The translations under genes and the position numbers were made by a program. Positions 27,175 to 36,430 of a DNA stretch of 64,000 bases are shown one piece after another (the stretch's first letter is position 1; the number at the start of each line of letters is the position of its first letter). The stretch is from G963662905 sp963676725 (lineage in GTDB: Bacteria > Bacteroidota > Bacteroidia > Bacteroidales > WRLA01). The notes beneath the pieces were generated by a model. That model was given only the letters and a program-made list of their open reading frames with translations, made no database searches and had not been told where the DNA came from. The stretch is taken from NCBI GenBank assembly GCA_963676725.1, contig OY781463.1, positions 248,001 through 312,000 of the forward strand, given 5' to 3'.

Positions 27175-27705
27175 AAATAAATATTCATTTTGATAGGGCT
27201 GTTGTCGGTTTCAATTCAGAATGAGCAAAGACTAAACTGTGTTGATGAATAAATTGTGTCCTATCAAAGATACTAAGATTTCTTTAAAAAAGAGAGCTTT
27301 GCTGTGATTCTGTTTATTTTATCGTGCTGTCTGTAAAAAATATATTTGATGGATTTTTTTGGATTTTAATAGCTGAACCCATTTTCGATTTTTATTGAAT
27401 GATGTTTTTTTTTGTCGATTTACTTTGTGAATTATTTAGCTTAGATGGTTTGATTGGTCAATTTATCTGATTCTTGGCTTTTTGTTAAACCTCATTATTT
27501 ATACGCAGTATAAATTACTCTTTATTCAGGTATTTTAATGCACAATTAGTGCGGCTCTTTGTTCTTTCTTCATATATTTACAGAGTTATATATGTTTAAT
27601 AACATCGTTTGAAAACTAAACAATGGATCAGTGGAGTTTTAGGCTGCCTAAATTGGCGAATTGAGAGAGGGGAGCATAGAACAAATCACGAACAAGATTA
27701 AGTAT
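27175..27705. other. AT-rich intergenic region upstream of the respiratory operon
   Basis: About 530 bp with no convincing gene between the divergent kinase gene and the Fe-S protein gene. It must contain the promoters of both. I see a TATCTTTG-type -7 box for the kinase on the minus strand (27265-27272) but no matching -33. No regulator site is convincing. Confidence 0.6.
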
Positions 27706-28680
27706 ATGGAAGAAAAGAAAAAACCTCAGGAAAACGATCAATCCAGAAGGAATTTTTTAAAGAAACTCGGACTTGTGGCCGGAGCCAGTGCTGTTGCAGG
27801 CCCTGCTGTTGCCTATAATGGTCTTGGTTTTGGTGATCAAAAGCCTTCTGATGGAAAGACCATGAAAGTTCTTACCCAAGGTGGGGAATTGGTCGAAGTG
27901 CCCGTTTCGGAAATGAAAACGGCCTCTGCTGATGAAAATAAGGCTCTGCTTAGCGAATTTCAAAAACGAGGGCGTGAAGGGATTCCGGGAAAAAAATGGG
28001 TGATGGTTATTGACCTTTCCCGCTGCCGTAATGCGCGTATGTGTATGGCTGCCTGCCAATCTGCACACCGTTTGCGCGAAGAACAACACCATATTAATGT
28101 GTATCGCATGAAGGATGCGAAAGAAACGGCGCCTTATTTTATGCCGAAACCTTGCTATCATTGCGATAATCCTCCCTGTACAAAGGTCTGCCCTGTTGAT
28201 GCTACATTTAAACGTCAGGATGGAATTGTGCTGATTGATAATGAACGCTGCATTGGCTGTCGTTTCTGTATCGCAGGTTGCCCTTATTCTGCTCGTGTGT
28301 TTAATTGGACAGAACCAAAATATTACGAGGAAGATAAGGAGAAGACTTATGATGTGGAATTAAATGTGCCGCAGAAAAAAGGAACCATCTCTAAATGTCT
28401 ATTTAGCGCCGACCGACTCAGAAAAGGGGAGTTGCCTTACTGCGTTTCTGCTTGTCCTAATGGTGTCTATTATTTTGGCGACCTGAATGAAGATGTTGTA
28501 ACTAATGGAACAACAAAAGAAAGCGTTCGTTTTAGCGAGCTTGTTCGTAAAAATGCCGGTTATACCGTGATGGAAGAACTTGGTACAAAACCTCAGGTGT
28601 ACTATTTGCCTGCCAAAAACCGTGTGTTCCCTTTCAAATACGAAGGAAAAACAACCATTGAAGAAGACAATCATCATTAA
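27706..28680 (+). CDS. Tat-exported four-cluster-type Fe-S protein (NrfC/DmsB/ActB-like), two motifs lacking one Cys
   Basis: Starting at ATG 27706, the 324-residue protein has a Tat signal (QSRRNFLKKLGLVAGASAVA), so it is exported folded. Four ferredoxin-like Cys groups can be seen: I = C107, A110, C113, C117; II = C150, C153, C158, C162; III = C182, C185, C188, C192; IV = C231, S234, C246, C250. Groups II and III are complete. In I and IV the second position of the usual CxxCxxCxxxC / KCxxCxxR pattern is Ala and Ser, so those clusters may be [3Fe-4S] or absent. It is followed at 31 nt by an NrfD-like gene, its expected membrane partner. No molybdopterin catalytic subunit is present. The inferred role is electron transfer between quinone and a cytochrome c. 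Confidence 0.9.
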   Translation: MEEKKKPQENDQSRRNFLKKLGLVAGASAVAGPAVAYNGLGFGDQKPSDGKTMKVLTQGGELVEVPVSEMKTASADENKALLSEFQKRGREGIPGKKWVMVIDLSRCRNARMCMAACQSAHRLREEQHHINVYRMKDAKETAPYFMPKPCYHCDNPPCTKVCPVDATFKRQDGIVLIDNERCIGCRFCIAGCPYSARVFNWTEPKYYEEDKEKTYDVELNVPQKKGTISKCLFSADRLRKGELPYCVSACPNGVYYFGDLNEDVVTNGTTKESVRFSELVRKNAGYTVMEELGTKPQVYYLPAKNRVFPFKYEGKTTIEEDNHH

Positions 28681-28711
28681 TATTTATTGAGCATCATTTA
28701 ATTCCTGAAAT

Positions 28712-30052
28712 ATGTCGACAATTTTACCAAAAGAAGAAGGAAAAAAAGTCCTGGAAAAAATATTTAGCGACCTCACAAAACCAATGCAAAAGCATAAGGG
28801 TTTTGAGTTGTGGATTTTATTCCTTGCCCTCATTTTTGTTGTCGGGGGCTATGCATATTATATACAGTTAACTGAAGGTTTGGGCGTTACAGCGATGCGC
28901 GATTATTCTTCCTGGGGGATGTATATCGCAAACTTTGTATTCTTTGTGGCAACAAGCCTCATTGGGATGCTGATTAGTTCGGTGCTTGGTCTGCTTGGCG
29001 CGAAATGGATTACTCCTGTAGCTCGCATTGCCGAAATGATTGCGCTCGCCTTTGCCATGTGGGCGGGGATTGTTATTGTTATTGATATGGGGCGCCCCGA
29101 TCGCTTACTGAATGTTTTTCTTCATGGCCGTTTTCAATCGCCAATTCTCTGGGATGTTACCGTGGTTTCTACATACGTGATGATCAGTTTGCTTTTGCTA
29201 GTGCTGCCACTTATCCCCGATATTGCTATGATCAACCGCCGTATTAATACATTTCCCAAATGGCAAAAATTGCTCTACCATATCTTGTCATTAGGCTGGA
29301 CTGCTACTCCTCCTCAATTTAAAATTATTCATCGTTCCATTCGTATGTTGCTCATCTTGATTGTTCCTGTAGCATTGGCCATTCATACCGTTACTTCCTG
29401 GTTGTTTGGTGCAACATTGCGCACAGGTTGGGATTCCACAATATTTGGTCCTTATTTTGTAACGGGCGCTTTTGTTGCAGGTGTTGCTGCCGTGGTAATC
29501 GCCATGTTTTTCTTCCGCAATAATTTTAAACTCAAAGAGTATATTACTGAAATGCATTTCGATAAAATGGGACAGCTTTTGGTGTTGGTTTCATTGGTTT
29601 ACCTTTATTTCAATATCAACGAATTTCTCGTTCCCGGATATAAAATGAAACAGGCTGATGCTGGCCACCTTCATGGCTTCTTTACAGGTTCCTGGGCGGG
29701 GATGTTCTGGTTTACACAAATCACCGGCTTGGTATTGCCTATTCTTTTATTGCTTTTCCGTAGGATGCGTAAGCCTGTTCCTTTGCTCGTGATTTCCCTT
29801 TTTGTAATTCTTGGTGCATGGCTGAAACGTTTCCTCATCGTTGTTCCAACGCAACAGCATCCACATCTGCCGATACAAAATGTCCCAGAGTATTTTCATA
29901 CCTACCATCCTACAGGCATTGAAATTATGCTGACAATTTTACCCATAGCAGGAGCACTGCTTATTATTACCATTATTGCCAAGCTTTTCCCTGTGATTAG
30001 CATTTGGGAAATTGCACATGAAAAAGGGGTTCAGGAAGATTTATTGAAATAA
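28712..30052 (+). CDS. NrfD/PsrC-like quinone-interacting integral membrane protein
   Basis: The product has 446 residues and about nine or ten membrane helices. It begins after a charged cytoplasmic stretch with FELWILFLALIFVVGGYAYY. Hallmarks of the NrfD/PsrC/ActC family are present: SSWGMYIANFVFFVATSLIGMLISS, an IVIDMGRPDR motif near helix 3, SWLFGATLRTGWDSTIFGPYF, and AHTVTSWLFG with conserved His. These proteins bind quinone near the periplasmic face and pair with an Fe-S protein. Upstream and downstream genes supply the Fe-S and heme partners. The three together resemble a minimal version of alternative complex III without the large ActB molybdopterin-like domain. Confidence 0.92.
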   Translation: MSTILPKEEGKKVLEKIFSDLTKPMQKHKGFELWILFLALIFVVGGYAYYIQLTEGLGVTAMRDYSSWGMYIANFVFFVATSLIGMLISSVLGLLGAKWITPVARIAEMIALAFAMWAGIVIVIDMGRPDRLLNVFLHGRFQSPILWDVTVVSTYVMISLLLLVLPLIPDIAMINRRINTFPKWQKLLYHILSLGWTATPPQFKIIHRSIRMLLILIVPVALAIHTVTSWLFGATLRTGWDSTIFGPYFVTGAFVAGVAAVVIAMFFFRNNFKLKEYITEMHFDKMGQLLVLVSLVYLYFNINEFLVPGYKMKQADAGHLHGFFTGSWAGMFWFTQITGLVLPILLLLFRRMRKPVPLLVISLFVILGAWLKRFLIVVPTQQHPHLPIQNVPEYFHTYHPTGIEIMLTILPIAGALLIITIIAKLFPVISIWEIAHEKGVQEDLLK

Positions 30053-30065
30053 AAAAAGTAGAATC

Positions 30066-30995
30066 ATGAAAAATAGATACACAATTCTTATCGGGCTGTT
30101 TCTGATGCTAGCATTTTCGGCTTCATCGCAAAATGAGTGGCCTGTCCCGGATGAATTTGCTCAACTGAAAAATCCTGTTGAAGCCTCAGCAGCAAATATT
30201 GAGGTAGGAAAAAAGCTCTATATGACCCAATGCAAATCCTGTCATGGCGATCCGGGAAAAGATAATGGCTTGCCCTTGGTGCCAAAACCTGTTGATCCGG
30301 GTTCTGCTGATTTTCATAAGCAAAGCGATGGGGAGATTTTTTATCGATTCACCGAAGGACGGGGTGCAATGCCTCAGTTTAAAGCATTAATAAATGAAAA
30401 CGACCGTTGGAAAATAGTCCGTTATTTACGAACGCTTAATCCCGATAATAAAGCGGCGGCATCTGCAGCAGCTTCGGTTATTGAAGAACCAACAAATTTT
30501 GATGGACTGAGTGATTTTCAGATCGCTCTGGATTATAAGCCTGCTGAGGTGAGCGTACTGGCAAATGTCAGCGCAATGAAAGAAGGAAAGCGTATCCCTG
30601 TTCAGGGTATTGACGTGCAATTTTTTGTAAAGCGATATTTTGGGAATTTGCCTTTTGCCGATGGTGCCACCAAAACAAATGCAGAAGGTCAGGCAATTGC
30701 TGTGTTTCCTAACGATTTGCCGGGAGATAGCACCGGAAATGTTGCTGTTCTTGTGGCTTTGGCCGATGAAGACCGCTTTGGTCGCGTAATTGCTGAAGAT
30801 CAGATCGATTGGGGTGTGCCAACAATTCCTGTTAATTTGCTGGATCATCGCTCCTTATGGACTGTAAGCCGCATGGCGCCCATTTGGCTGATTGCTTCTT
30901 TCCTCGGTTCGGTGATGATCGTCTGGGGTTTTATTTTCTATATCATCTTTCAGGTCATCCGTTTGCCGAAATTTGCTGAAGAAGCAGAGGTTTAA
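30066..30995 (+). CDS. Membrane-anchored cytochrome c with an extra periplasmic domain
   Basis: The 309-residue protein has a signal peptide (ILIGLFLMLAFSASSQ) and one heme motif C56-K-S-C59-H60. A likely axial Met lies in GRGAMPQFKAL, giving a class I cytochrome c domain to about residue 130. A beta-rich domain of about 120 residues follows (FDGLSDFQIALDYKPAEVSV ... VPVNLLDHR type), which I cannot assign. Next comes a C-terminal helix (WLIASFLGSVMIVWGFIFYII) with a short positive tail. It is placed 13 nt after the NrfD gene and 51 nt before ccoI, fitting a role as electron carrier from the NrfD module to cbb3 oxidase. Confidence 0.88.
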   Translation: MKNRYTILIGLFLMLAFSASSQNEWPVPDEFAQLKNPVEASAANIEVGKKLYMTQCKSCHGDPGKDNGLPLVPKPVDPGSADFHKQSDGEIFYRFTEGRGAMPQFKALINENDRWKIVRYLRTLNPDNKAAASAAASVIEEPTNFDGLSDFQIALDYKPAEVSVLANVSAMKEGKRIPVQGIDVQFFVKRYFGNLPFADGATKTNAEGQAIAVFPNDLPGDSTGNVAVLVALADEDRFGRVIAEDQIDWGVPTIPVNLLDHRSLWTVSRMAPIWLIASFLGSVMIVWGFIFYIIFQVIRLPKFAEEAEV

Positions 30996-31046
30996 AGCTG
31001 TGTAATAGTCAATTAGAGGCTTTAATAAATTAATTCAATAAATCAA

Positions 31047-33464
31047 ATGGCTGGTCAAGAGTGTATTCATTGCGGTGAAGATTGCGGTTCCTATCCTGTA
31101 ATTTGGGAGGGGAAAGCATTCTGTTGTGATGGTTGCAAAGCTGTTTATCAGATCATTAATGAGAATAAACTCGGGCATTATTATAAAATGTATGATGGTC
31201 CCGGTGTGCGTATTGAAGAGGATGATGCTGTTTTTGGTGATAAATATGCCTTTCTTGATACAGAAGAAATTGCCTCGCGCTTTATTACCTTCAGACAGGG
31301 AAAAATAGTAAAAGCAGAATTCTATATTCCTGTGATTCACTGCAGTTCCTGCATCTGGCTTCTCGAAAACCTCAGCCGTTTGAATCCTGCAATTCTTCAA
31401 TCGAGCGTGCATTTTGTGCGGAAACGCCTTTTCGTAAGCTTTGATGAATCACAGATCAGCCTTCGTAAATTGGTTGAATTAATCGCTTCATTGCATTATG
31501 CCCCCGACCTGAGCCAGAATGAAAATGAACACGATGCCCGTGTAAAAGCCGGGAGGAAATTGCTGTATAAAATAGGTGTCGCAGGATTTGCTTTTGCCAA
31601 TATCATGCTGATGAGCCTGCCCGATTATCTCGATACAGCAAACGATCTAAGTCCGGAATTCAGGCAAATGTTTTCTTATTTGAACCTGCTACTGGCACTG
31701 CCTGTGTTTTTTTATAGTGCATCCGATTATCTGCTGTCTGCTTGGAAAAATCTGAAACATAAGGTGATAAATATCGATATGCCCGTGAGCCTTGGGATGC
31801 TTGCTTTATTCTCGCAAAGTGTTTTTGAAATTGCAACAGCCACAGGAACTGGATATATGGACAGCCTTTCTGGTTTTGTATTTTTTCTGCTCGTGGGCAA
31901 ATGGTATCAAAATAAAACCTATCAGGCATTAAGTTTTGAACGCGATTTTAAATCCTATTTCCCTGTTGCAGTAAGTAAAATCAATCAAGACGGCACTTCA
32001 GAGAACATTCCACTCGAAAAAGTGAAGCCGGATGATGTGATTTTATTGCGTAATAAAGAAATTATTCCTGCTGATGGCGAGCTGCTGAGCGATGAAGCAA
32101 GCATTAATTACAGCTTTGTTAGTGGTGAATCCCGCCCTGTGCGCGTGCAAAAAGGAGAAGAAGTGTTTGCAGGCGGTAGGCAGATTGGAAATGCCATCAG
32201 GGTTTGTATTAAAAAAGATGTGGAGCAAAGCCGCCTGACGCAATTATGGAATCAAAAGACAACGGAAGGAAAAGAAGACGGAAGGCTGCAAAACTTAACG
32301 GATCAAATTAGTAAGTATTTTACTATGGTGATTATTTTGATCGCCATTATCACGGCAGTTGTCTGGTATTTTATAGATCCGGCAAGGGCAATTCTAAATT
32401 TTACAGCGGTTTTAATTGTTGCCTGCCCTTGTGCTTTGGCGCTGACATTGCCCTTTACCTTTGGCAATACCATGCGCTTTTTTGGTAAAGCGGGTTTCTT
32501 TCTTAAAAAGACTGATGTGGTTGAAAAACTCTATCGCAGCAATGCAGTGGTTTTTGATAAAACGGGTACAATCACCAAAAATGAAGCCTTTCGTGTGTCT
32601 TTTGTTGGTGCAGATTTAAGTACCGGTGAAAAACAAAAAATAAAAACGCTGAGCCAACAATCCGTGCATCCCTTAAGCATTGCAATAAGCAGGTTTTTGT
32701 CGGAAATGCCGGAGCAGGGGACAGAAGGAGATCCCATTGATGGAATGCTCACTGATTATAGGGAAATAACAGGGCGTGGCCTTGTTGGCAGCATTGATGG
32801 TGATGAAATAAGGACAGGCTCTGCAGAGTTTGTAGATGCCGGGGAAGAAAGCCCTGAGAGTGCACGTGTTTATGTGTCGATCAACAAAAATGTGCTTGGT
32901 TATTTTCGCATAGAAAATGAATATCGGCCAGGATTGGATCAATTGGTGCAGTATTTCAAAAAGTTGAAATGGCCTGTATATGTGCTCACCGGTGACCATG
33001 ATGCAGAGCGTGGAGCATTGGAAAAGATTTTTGATGCCGATAAATTGTTTTTCAGGCAGAGCCCCGTACAGAAAAGGGATTTTGTACGCGCGCTCCAAAA
33101 AGAATCGAAAGTGTTGATGATTGGTGATGGCTTAAACGATGCAGGGGCACTTGCCGAGAGCTATGTTTCTGTAAGTATCGCAGACAATGTGTTTCAGTTT
33201 TCGCCTGCCAGTGATGCTATTTTAAGGTCTCAGGAATTTGGGCGACTGCCGGCATTTATCAATTTTACGCATATCTCCTTAAATATTGTGCGCTTGAGCT
33301 TTGTGATTAGTTTTATGTATAATATTGCTGGATTGTATTTTGCTGTTTGCGGAATGCTTTCCCCTGTTATTGCTGCGATTTTAATGCCACTGAGCTCCGT
33401 TTCGGTTGTGGCATTTGCAAGCTTGTCAACCAGTGTTTTGAAATCAAGATTATATCGAAAATAA
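31047..33464 (+). CDS. ccoI: CcoI, copper-transporting P-type ATPase for cbb3 oxidase assembly
   Basis: The 805-residue CcoI/FixI-type P1B ATPase exports Cu across the inner membrane for cytochrome oxidase maturation. The N-terminus has a Cys-rich segment (CIHCGEDC, FCCDGCKAVYQI) and a degenerate metal-binding domain with HCSSCIWLLENL. Catalytic elements are VSGESRPV, the membrane CPC in IVACPCALALTLPF, DKTGTITK (phosphorylated Asp), TGDHDAERG and IGDGLNDAGAL. It is the first cco gene, followed at 47 nt by ccoS. Confidence 0.96.
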   Translation: MAGQECIHCGEDCGSYPVIWEGKAFCCDGCKAVYQIINENKLGHYYKMYDGPGVRIEEDDAVFGDKYAFLDTEEIASRFITFRQGKIVKAEFYIPVIHCSSCIWLLENLSRLNPAILQSSVHFVRKRLFVSFDESQISLRKLVELIASLHYAPDLSQNENEHDARVKAGRKLLYKIGVAGFAFANIMLMSLPDYLDTANDLSPEFRQMFSYLNLLLALPVFFYSASDYLLSAWKNLKHKVINIDMPVSLGMLALFSQSVFEIATATGTGYMDSLSGFVFFLLVGKWYQNKTYQALSFERDFKSYFPVAVSKINQDGTSENIPLEKVKPDDVILLRNKEIIPADGELLSDEASINYSFVSGESRPVRVQKGEEVFAGGRQIGNAIRVCIKKDVEQSRLTQLWNQKTTEGKEDGRLQNLTDQISKYFTMVIILIAIITAVVWYFIDPARAILNFTAVLIVACPCALALTLPFTFGNTMRFFGKAGFFLKKTDVVEKLYRSNAVVFDKTGTITKNEAFRVSFVGADLSTGEKQKIKTLSQQSVHPLSIAISRFLSEMPEQGTEGDPIDGMLTDYREITGRGLVGSIDGDEIRTGSAEFVDAGEESPESARVYVSINKNVLGYFRIENEYRPGLDQLVQYFKKLKWPVYVLTGDHDAERGALEKIFDADKLFFRQSPVQKRDFVRALQKESKVLMIGDGLNDAGALAESYVSVSIADNVFQFSPASDAILRSQEFGRLPAFINFTHISLNIVRLSFVISFMYNIAGLYFAVCGMLSPVIAAILMPLSSVSVVAFASLSTSVLKSRLYRK

Positions 33465-33511
33465 AGAGGATAAAATTTTTGAGATATGGAGAAGTATAAT
33501 ATCAGAAAAGA

Positions 33512-33727
33512 ATGAGTGTAATCTTTTTATTGTTAGGGGCAAGTATCACAGTGGCTGCAGGTTTTCTTATCGCCTACCTTTGGGCTGTGCGCGATGGGCA
33601 ATACGATGACACCTATACGCCATCGGTGCGCATGCTTTTCGATGATGAGGAAAGTCCGGAAGAGGATGCAGCAAAAAAGACTACTGATGAACAGACAAAA
33701 GAAAATCAATCAGAAAACAAGAAATAA
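33512..33727 (+). CDS. ccoS: CcoS, cbb3 oxidase assembly protein
   Basis: A 71-residue protein with one N-terminal membrane helix (FLLLGASITVAAGFLIAYLWAV) followed by RDGQYDD, the CcoS signature, and an acidic Lys/Glu tail. CcoS is needed for cofactor insertion in cbb3 oxidase in other bacteria. It sits between ccoI and ccoNO, 8 nt before ccoNO. Confidence 0.95.
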   Translation: MSVIFLLLGASITVAAGFLIAYLWAVRDGQYDDTYTPSVRMLFDDEESPEEDAAKKTTDEQTKENQSENKK

Positions 33728-33735
33728 ATCAGCTT

Positions 33736-36216
33736 ATGGAAATTCAAAAATTTAATTACGACAATAAGATCGTTAAGCTATTTATCTACGCCACGGTGTT
33801 TTGGGGGATAATAGGAATGATCGTGGGGCTTTTGGCAGCGATGCAGCTTGCCTGGCCGGTTTTTAATTTTGATTTACAGTATACCACATTTGGGCGCGTG
33901 CGTCCGGTGCATACCAATGCGATAATTTTTGCATTTGTGGGCAACGCAATTTTTACGGGTGCATATTATTCGATGCAGCGCTTGTTGAAAACGCGTATGT
34001 ACAGTCATTTTTTAAGTTATTTCCATTTTTGGGGCTGGCAGCTGATTATCCTCGGAGCAGCCATTACTTTATTGCTGGGAATCACAGTTTCCAAGGAATA
34101 TGCCGAACTGGAATGGCCGCTTGATATTGCTATAACCATTGTTTGGGTAGCTTTTGGCTGGAATATGTTTGGTACCATCGCCAAAAGACGGGTGAAACAT
34201 ATGTATGTGGCCATTTGGTTCTATATTGCTTCTTTTGTGGCTGTTGCATTGCTTCATGTTGTGAATTCCCTAGCCTTGCCTGTCTCTCTTTTTAAGAGCT
34301 ACAGCCTTTTTGCCGGTGTTCAGGATGCGCTGGTGCAGTGGTGGTATGGTCATAATGCTGTGGCATTTTTCCTTACAACGCCTTTCCTTGGACTGATGTA
34401 TTATTTCTTGCCAAAAGCAGCACAACGCCCAGTTTATTCATACCGTTTGTCGATAGTGCATTTCTGGTCCCTGATTTTTCTCTATATCTGGGCGGGTCCA
34501 CATCATTTATTGTATCAGGCATTGCCGGGATGGGCTCAAACCCTCGGGGTTATTTTTTCTGTGATGCTGCTGGCTCCTTCTTGGGGCGGTATGCTTAATG
34601 GACTACTGACTCTGCGCGGAGCATGGGACAAAGTACGTGAGGATCCCGTATTGAAATTTATGGTGGTTGCTGTTACTGCTTACGGTCTCTCAACCTTTGA
34701 AGGCCCGATGCTTTCCTTAAAGAATGTAAATGCCATCAGCCATTTCACCGATTGGACGATTGCTCATGTGCATATTGGCGGTATGGGCTGGAACGGGTTC
34801 CTTACGTTCTCAATGCTTTATTGGTTAATCCCTAAAATCTGGAATACCAAACTGCATTCACGAAAACTGGCCAATATCCATTTTTGGATTGCTACGCTTG
34901 GAATCCTGTTTTATACAGTGCCTCTCTATTGGGCCGCCATCACCCAAAGTTTGATGTGGAAAGAATTTACCGTAGAAGGTTTCCTGCGTTATCCTAATTT
35001 TATGGAAACTGTTGTGCAAATCCTTCCCATGTATGGGCACCGTGTGCTTGGTGGCGGGCTTTATCTTGCCGGCGCTTTGCTGATGGTGTATAATCTTGCC
35101 GTCACTATTAAAGGTGGTTCCTTTGTAAACAATGAGGCAGCAAGTGCGCCTGCATTGGAACGTCAACCTAAAAGACGCATATTTGGTGAAACGATTCATC
35201 AATGGCTTGAGCGTAAGCCGGTTCAGTTTTCAGTATGGGCTTTTATTGCCGTAGCAATTGGGGGTGCAGCAGAAATTATTCCATCCATGCTGATTAAATC
35301 AAATGTGCCTACCATTGAGAGTGTTACACCTTATACCCCTCTGGAACTGGAAGGTAGGGATATGTATGTTGAAGAAGGTTGCTATACCTGCCATAGCCAA
35401 CAGGTGCGGCCATTCCGTAGCGAAACAGAGCGCTATGGTGATTATTCGAAAGCCGGGGAATTTATTTATGATAGACCATTCCAATGGGGCTCTAAACGAA
35501 CTGGACCAGATCTTGCGCGCTCCGGCGTTATTACCGGAAAAATGTTTAAACCAGCAGCTTGGCATTATCAGCATATGCTCGATCCGCAAAAAATGAACGA
35601 AGAAAGTATAATGCCTTCTTATGCATGGCTGATTGATGAGGAAATTAACCTAGATATGGTGCCCGCAAAAATCCGTGGTATGATCACCCTCGGCGTGCCT
35701 TATCCTGAAAATTATGATCAACAAGCTGTTGAAGATCTGAAAATACAAGCAAAACAAATTGCCGATGATCTTAATTCTGCCGGAATTGAAGTAGGTCCAA
35801 ATAAGAAAATCCTTGCATTGATTGCGTATTTGCATAAACTCGGTAAGGATATTTCTGTGCGTGCTGAACCTTCAGAAGAAGTGGAAATTATTGTCCCTAC
35901 TGTGCTTAGCGATGCTTCATCACTTGATGCTGGTAAGGCTTCTTATCTGCTTAATTGTGCAGCATGCCATGGTCAATTGGGCGAAGGCAATGCAATTGGT
36001 CCTAATATCGTGGATAATTTTTGGATTCATGGCGGTTCAAAGAAGGATATCTTTAAGTCCATACATACAGGGATTCCTCAAAAAGGAATGCAAGCATGGA
36101 AAGATTTATTGACGCCAAAGGAGTTGCAGGATGTATATAGCTTTGTGATCAGCATTCAGGGTACAAATCCGCCCAATGCAAAGAAAGCACAAGGCGAAGA
36201 ATATATTCAAGAATAA
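33736..36216 (+). CDS. ccoNO: Fused cbb3 cytochrome oxidase subunits I and II (CcoNO) with an extra C-terminal cytochrome c domain
   Basis: The 826-residue product contains the CcoN heme-copper core with about 12 membrane helices. Conserved histidines appear in RPVHTNAIIFAFVGN, WWYGHNAVAFFLTTP, GPHHLLYQALPGW and DWTIAHVHIGGMGWNG. After a linker comes CcoO, with its helix (FSVWAFIAVAIGGAAEIIPS) and heme motif C549-Y-T-C552-H553 followed by SQQVRPF and axial-Met-type sequence MPSYAWL. The NO fusion is known in Bacteroidota. Beyond it, residues 715-826 hold another cytochrome c domain (C741-A-A-C744-H745) that closely resembles the one in CcoP, including the ending IQGTNPPNAKKAQGEEY. Confidence 0.95.
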   Translation: MEIQKFNYDNKIVKLFIYATVFWGIIGMIVGLLAAMQLAWPVFNFDLQYTTFGRVRPVHTNAIIFAFVGNAIFTGAYYSMQRLLKTRMYSHFLSYFHFWGWQLIILGAAITLLLGITVSKEYAELEWPLDIAITIVWVAFGWNMFGTIAKRRVKHMYVAIWFYIASFVAVALLHVVNSLALPVSLFKSYSLFAGVQDALVQWWYGHNAVAFFLTTPFLGLMYYFLPKAAQRPVYSYRLSIVHFWSLIFLYIWAGPHHLLYQALPGWAQTLGVIFSVMLLAPSWGGMLNGLLTLRGAWDKVREDPVLKFMVVAVTAYGLSTFEGPMLSLKNVNAISHFTDWTIAHVHIGGMGWNGFLTFSMLYWLIPKIWNTKLHSRKLANIHFWIATLGILFYTVPLYWAAITQSLMWKEFTVEGFLRYPNFMETVVQILPMYGHRVLGGGLYLAGALLMVYNLAVTIKGGSFVNNEAASAPALERQPKRRIFGETIHQWLERKPVQFSVWAFIAVAIGGAAEIIPSMLIKSNVPTIESVTPYTPLELEGRDMYVEEGCYTCHSQQVRPFRSETERYGDYSKAGEFIYDRPFQWGSKRTGPDLARSGVITGKMFKPAAWHYQHMLDPQKMNEESIMPSYAWLIDEEINLDMVPAKIRGMITLGVPYPENYDQQAVEDLKIQAKQIADDLNSAGIEVGPNKKILALIAYLHKLGKDISVRAEPSEEVEIIVPTVLSDASSLDAGKASYLLNCAACHGQLGEGNAIGPNIVDNFWIHGGSKKDIFKSIHTGIPQKGMQAWKDLLTPKELQDVYSFVISIQGTNPPNAKKAQGEEYIQE

Positions 36217-36230
36217 TTTAAAAATCAGGA

Positions 36231-36428
36231 ATGAAACACATTCGGTTTATATTGCAAGGTATCGATCAGATCGAAATTTTTCCAATGATCGCCTTTTTCA
36301 TCTTTTTTCTGTTTTTCATCTATGTAATAATTAGTACTGTACGTACAAAAAAAGAATATATAGACGAATTGGCTGCTCTGCCTTTTGAACATGATGAAGA
36401 AATAATCGAAATCAACAAAAAAATATAA
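36231..36428 (+). CDS. ccoQ: CcoQ-like small cbb3 subunit
   Basis: A 65-residue protein with a single membrane helix (FPMIAFFIFFLFFIYVIISTV) and a charged tail (KKEYIDELAALPFEHDEE). Position between ccoNO (14 nt) and ccoP (2 nt), size and topology match CcoQ. CcoQ is poorly conserved, so the name rests mainly on context. Confidence 0.82.
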   Translation: MKHIRFILQGIDQIEIFPMIAFFIFFLFFIYVIISTVRTKKEYIDELAALPFEHDEEIIEINKKI

Positions 36429-36430
36429 TT

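Noticed and set aside
27450..27461. TTGA-N4-TCAA palindrome upstream of the respiratory operon, as a CRP/FNR-type site
   Set aside because: The family site needs TTGA-N6-TCAA; the spacing here is 4, so the match is not convincing in AT-rich DNA.
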